Shown here: piece by piece, positions 51,577 through 53,759 of the stretch | Layout: every line of letters begins with the position of its first letter | How positions within the stretch are numbered: position 1 is the first letter of the stretch | From: Paenibacillus sp. BSR1-1 | GTDB taxonomy: Bacteria; Bacillota; Bacilli; Bacillales; Cytobacillaceae | Length of the DNA stretch: 53,759 bases | Reading direction: 5' to 3' | Assembly: GCF_030403775.1 (NCBI RefSeq) | Contig: NZ_JAQMWQ010000034.1 | Coordinates: forward strand, 1-53,759 | Translations under genes and position numbers: made by a program | The notes under the pieces: model-generated | What the model was told of the DNA's origin: nothing | Databases searched by the model: none | Seen by the model: only the letters and a program-made list of their open reading frames with translations

Positions 51577-53004
51577 CTAATGTTGTATAAAAACTCTGAT
51601 GGACTCTTTTCTTAAGTTTGTGTCTCCCTGAAATCTAGCCCCTGATTCTAACAGTGTTTTAAGCTGGGTCAGCCTTTCTTCTGTTATTTTTTCACCCTTT
51701 AACAGCAAGGGTATGCCCGGCGGGTAAGGAATAATAGTCTCCGCACAAACATGGCCTACAGCATTATTTATATGCATATCTTGTTCTTTTAGGCTGGACA
51801 TCTCTTTATAAGGAATCGCTAGACCTGAAATTCTGCCAGCAGCTGGCTGATAGTCTTCCTTACATTCTTGATAAGGAAGATCCTCTAGAATGGTTTTGAT
51901 TTTTAATGCCGTCTCTTCCAACGGATAGGTCTGTCCTTGTTTTAATAATGGAAGGATGAGAAGGACATTATAGGGATCGGCTAGTTCTGTATAGATAGCT
52001 TGCTCTTCTAATTTTTCTTGGATTTGAAAGCCGCTTAATCCGCATTGGGATTGAAGTGTTATTTTTAAACAATCTCCATGATGATTAGGAAACTCTAACA
52101 CATTAATCTGCGGAATTTTTGCTAATTCCTCTTTAAAACGGTTGATCTCTTTTAGTAAAAATGTTTTGTCCTTTTGCTCATAGCCTGCTAAATAATGTCT
52201 GGCCAGATCAAGCGACGCCATAATTGGATAGGAGGGGCTGCTGGATTGGAACATTTCTAAGTATTCTTTTACTTTGGTTTTTTCAATGAGTTTACTATTA
52301 AAATGCAGATATGAGCCCATCGTCATGGCCGGCAGGGTTTTATGTGCGGATTGCACGACTATATCCGCTCCCATTTGCGCAGCAGAAGCCGGAAAGGGCT
52401 GGCCGGTGATAAAATGGGCGCCATGTGCTTCATCGACTAAAACAGGAATTTGATGCCGGTGGGCCTGTTCAATAATTTCTTGTACATCGGTTGCTAACCC
52501 ATAATAATTTGGATAGGTCAATATGATGGCTTTTGCATTGGGATATAGATTTACCGCTTTTGCTGCTGTTTCAGGAGTAATCCCATCTGCTACCTTCCAC
52601 TCCCTGTTATATTCCGGTTCCAAAAAGATTGGATTTACTTTTGCTAACTTTAACGCATTTAGGACAGATTTGTGGCAGTTCCTTTGAACAAGGACAGTAT
52701 CGTCTTCTGTACAAGCTGCCATGATCATCGCTAAGTTGCCGACGGTTGATCCATTTACAAGAAAATAGCTTTTTTCTACTTGGAAAATGTCAGCTAAAAG
52801 GTTTTCTGCCTCTAAGATGGCTTCTTCAGGAGAGTGCAGGTCATCGAGTCCTGTCAGTTCTGTTGCATCGAGCTGCAGGATAGGCTGATAAAATGGTGAT
52901 AGATTAATTTCCCCATATTTATGTCCAGGTACATGAAAGGATATTGGCTTCTGTTTTATATGTTTTATTAATGCTTCATATAAGGGCTTCTGGGATTGAG
53001 TCAT
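51577..53004 (-). CDS. yaaO: Orn/Lys/Arg decarboxylase-family PLP enzyme YaaO
   Basis: 475 residues. The PLP-binding lysine is in VVQSAHKTLPAMT, preceded by LVDEAHGAHF; the C-terminal domain is the family type. Substrate is not established; it is a paralogue of SpeA-type decarboxylases. In B. subtilis xpaC and yaaN lie between csfB and yaaO; here csfB is the direct neighbour. Confidence 0.92.
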   Translation of the reverse strand: MTQSQKPLYEALIKHIKQKPISFHVPGHKYGEINLSPFYQPILQLDATELTGLDDLHSPEEAILEAENLLADIFQVEKSYFLVNGSTVGNLAMIMAACTEDDTVLVQRNCHKSVLNALKLAKVNPIFLEPEYNREWKVADGITPETAAKAVNLYPNAKAIILTYPNYYGLATDVQEIIEQAHRHQIPVLVDEAHGAHFITGQPFPASAAQMGADIVVQSAHKTLPAMTMGSYLHFNSKLIEKTKVKEYLEMFQSSSPSYPIMASLDLARHYLAGYEQKDKTFLLKEINRFKEELAKIPQINVLEFPNHHGDCLKITLQSQCGLSGFQIQEKLEEQAIYTELADPYNVLLILPLLKQGQTYPLEETALKIKTILEDLPYQECKEDYQPAAGRISGLAIPYKEMSSLKEQDMHINNAVGHVCAETIIPYPPGIPLLLKGEKITEERLTQLKTLLESGARFQGDTNLRKESIRVFIQH

Positions 53005-53042
53005 TTTTTATATACTTCCTTTACATAGTCTCATCTATTTTA

Positions 53043-53070
53043 ACAAAAAAAATAAAGCCCATAAGGACTT
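53043..53070 (-). terminator. csfB terminator
   Basis: AAGTCC/GGGCTT stem (one G:U) at 53055-53070 with TATTTTTTTT on the minus strand, immediately after csfB. Confidence 0.65.
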
Positions 53071-53071
53071 G

Positions 53072-53275
53072 TTATGAAAATATTTCTGGAGTGTTTATTT
53101 TTTTAAGCTGTTTAAGGAAATATTTATATTTTGGATCATTTGTATCTGTCTGAATCAAATCATTTTCACAGTCGGTACAAATAAACGAAGTATATAGATG
53201 TATGCCTTTTGGTTTTAGATTCTCACAAATTACACAAGTTTCTTCAATATATTTATGTGCTAAAAATGAACTCAA
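53072..53275 (-). CDS. csfB: Anti-sigma factor CsfB (Gin)
   Basis: Blocks premature SigG (and SigE) activity during sporulation. It has 67 residues with the zinc motif CVIC...CTDC and the conserved GIHLYTSFICTDCE. I chose TTG at 53275, 6 nt after GGAGGTG. An in-frame ATG at 53290 lacks a ribosome site and coincides with the predicted SigF transcript start. The family match to B. subtilis Gin (64 residues) is good. Confidence 0.9.
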   Translation of the reverse strand: MSSFLAHKYIEETCVICENLKPKGIHLYTSFICTDCENDLIQTDTNDPKYKYFLKQLKKINTPEIFS

Positions 53276-53295
53276 TTCCTCCACCTCCATACACC

Positions 53296-53325
53296 CATTC
53301 TGCCCGGCAATTTAAATTTGTATAC
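53296..53325 (-). promoter_or_regulatory. csfB promoter (SigF)
   Basis: Minus strand: -35 GTATA (53321-53325), 15-bp spacer, -10 GGGCAGAATG (53296-53305), matching the SigF pattern GgnrAnAnTw at 8 of 10 positions. csfB is SigF-dependent in B. subtilis. Confidence 0.68.
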
Positions 53326-53431
53326 AATTTTTCGAATACTCTTTATTATATTATGTTGTGTTTCACAATTGGGTGTATGTCTATAGGTGATTTCTTTTCA
53401 AAAATCATAAATTTTTGTTTGTTTTTATTGA

Positions 53432-53590
53432 AGATCACTATTGTGGACTTGGCCTTTCACTTTTCTACTGCTCGTGTCCTCTATAAGTGCTATTGTGGAT
53501 TCGGCTCCTAATTCTTCCTTTCCCCTTGTCCTCTATAAACCCTCTTGTCGACTCGACCTTCTATTTCTCCAGTTCTCGTGTCCACAATGT
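53432..53590. repeat. Hairpin array C, unit about 52 bp (degenerate)
   Basis: Three units with GTGTCC or TTGTCC at 53474, 53526 and 53578, i.e. exactly 52 bp apart. They have CTATAA/TATTGTGGA-type pairing around a 7-nt loop and pyrimidine-rich linkers. Stems are weaker than in arrays A and B. It lies between csfB and the 5S rRNA terminator; 53326-53431 shows nothing else. Confidence 0.75.
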
Positions 53591-53627
53591 GTCCAATTTT
53601 CATTTTTGGATAAAAGTTTGATCCCAA

Positions 53628-53657
53628 CACAAAAAGACAATCCTCGCGGATTGTCCT
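53628..53657 (-). terminator. rRNA operon terminator
   Basis: GACAATCC/GGATTGTC stem (53648-53655 and 53636-53643), 4-nt GCGA-type loop, then TTTTTG on the minus strand, 11 bp past the 5S 3' end. Confidence 0.9.
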
Positions 53658-53667
53658 TTTTTCATTT

Positions 53668-53759
<92 letters not shown>

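Overview
The window is a chromosomal segment of an endospore-forming Bacillaceae bacterium. Base composition is low to moderate G+C and gene order closely follows the Bacillus subtilis region just clockwise of the replication origin. It also carries spoIIE, spoVT, spoVG, sspF, yabG, fin, csfB and yabP/yabQ. I infer a Neobacillus/Mesobacillus-like genus from the style of the intergenic repeats, but sequence alone does not settle this. The two ends are ribosomal: the right edge is the 3' part of a 5S rRNA gene, and the left edge holds tandem rRNA promoters and a boxA leader reading out of the window. The segment is therefore the protein-coding block between two rRNA operons. Every gene except abrB lies on the minus strand, so transcription runs from high to low coordinates.

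Reading in the direction of transcription: csfB (anti-sigma), yaaO, tmk, darA, holB, ricT, yabA, yabB/trmN6, yazA and rsmI (about 53.3 to 46.2 kb) combine nucleotide metabolism, replication-clamp loading, initiation control and rRNA modification. abrB stands alone on the plus strand at 45.8 kb behind a promoter with tandem Spo0A boxes. Then come metS, yabD, two tandem yabE copies, rnmV and rsmA (45.3 to 37.4 kb). yabG, veg, sspF, ispE, purR-ridA, spoVG, glmU, prs, ctc, pth, fin, mfd and spoVT follow (37 to 23.5 kb). yabM-yabN-rqcP-yabP-yabQ-divIC and yabR follow (23.3 to 17.9 kb), then spoIIE, yabS-yabT, tilS-hprT, ftsH, coaX-hslO-yacD and cysK. The folate operon folP-folB-folK-yazB-dusB and lysS finish the segment.

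Many promoters are readable by eye: strong SigA sites (veg, abrB, yabR, metS, rRNA P1/P2) and a spoIIE promoter with 21-bp spacing and Spo0A boxes. Alternative-sigma candidates are SigH (spoVG), SigF (csfB), SigG-type (fin, spoVT), SigK (yabG) and SigB (ctc). A PurR box precedes purR.

The gene content is conventional; the unusual material is intergenic. (1) Three separate arrays of hairpins share a period of about 52 bp and a similar loop but use different stem sequences. (2) Five copies of a modular palindromic repeat all lie in the same orientation. A sixth, GC-rich, terminal-inverted-repeat element precedes cysK. (3) A perfect parS (ParB/Spo0J) site lies next to one repeat, and a decayed parS lies next to another copy. 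(4) yabE is tandemly duplicated, with an odd translation-initiation region and a 14-nt anti-Shine-Dalgarno element upstream of one copy. (5) Genes usual at this locus in B. subtilis are missing: pabB-pabA-pabC, yaaR, xpaC-yaaN and the spoIIE-linked tRNAs.
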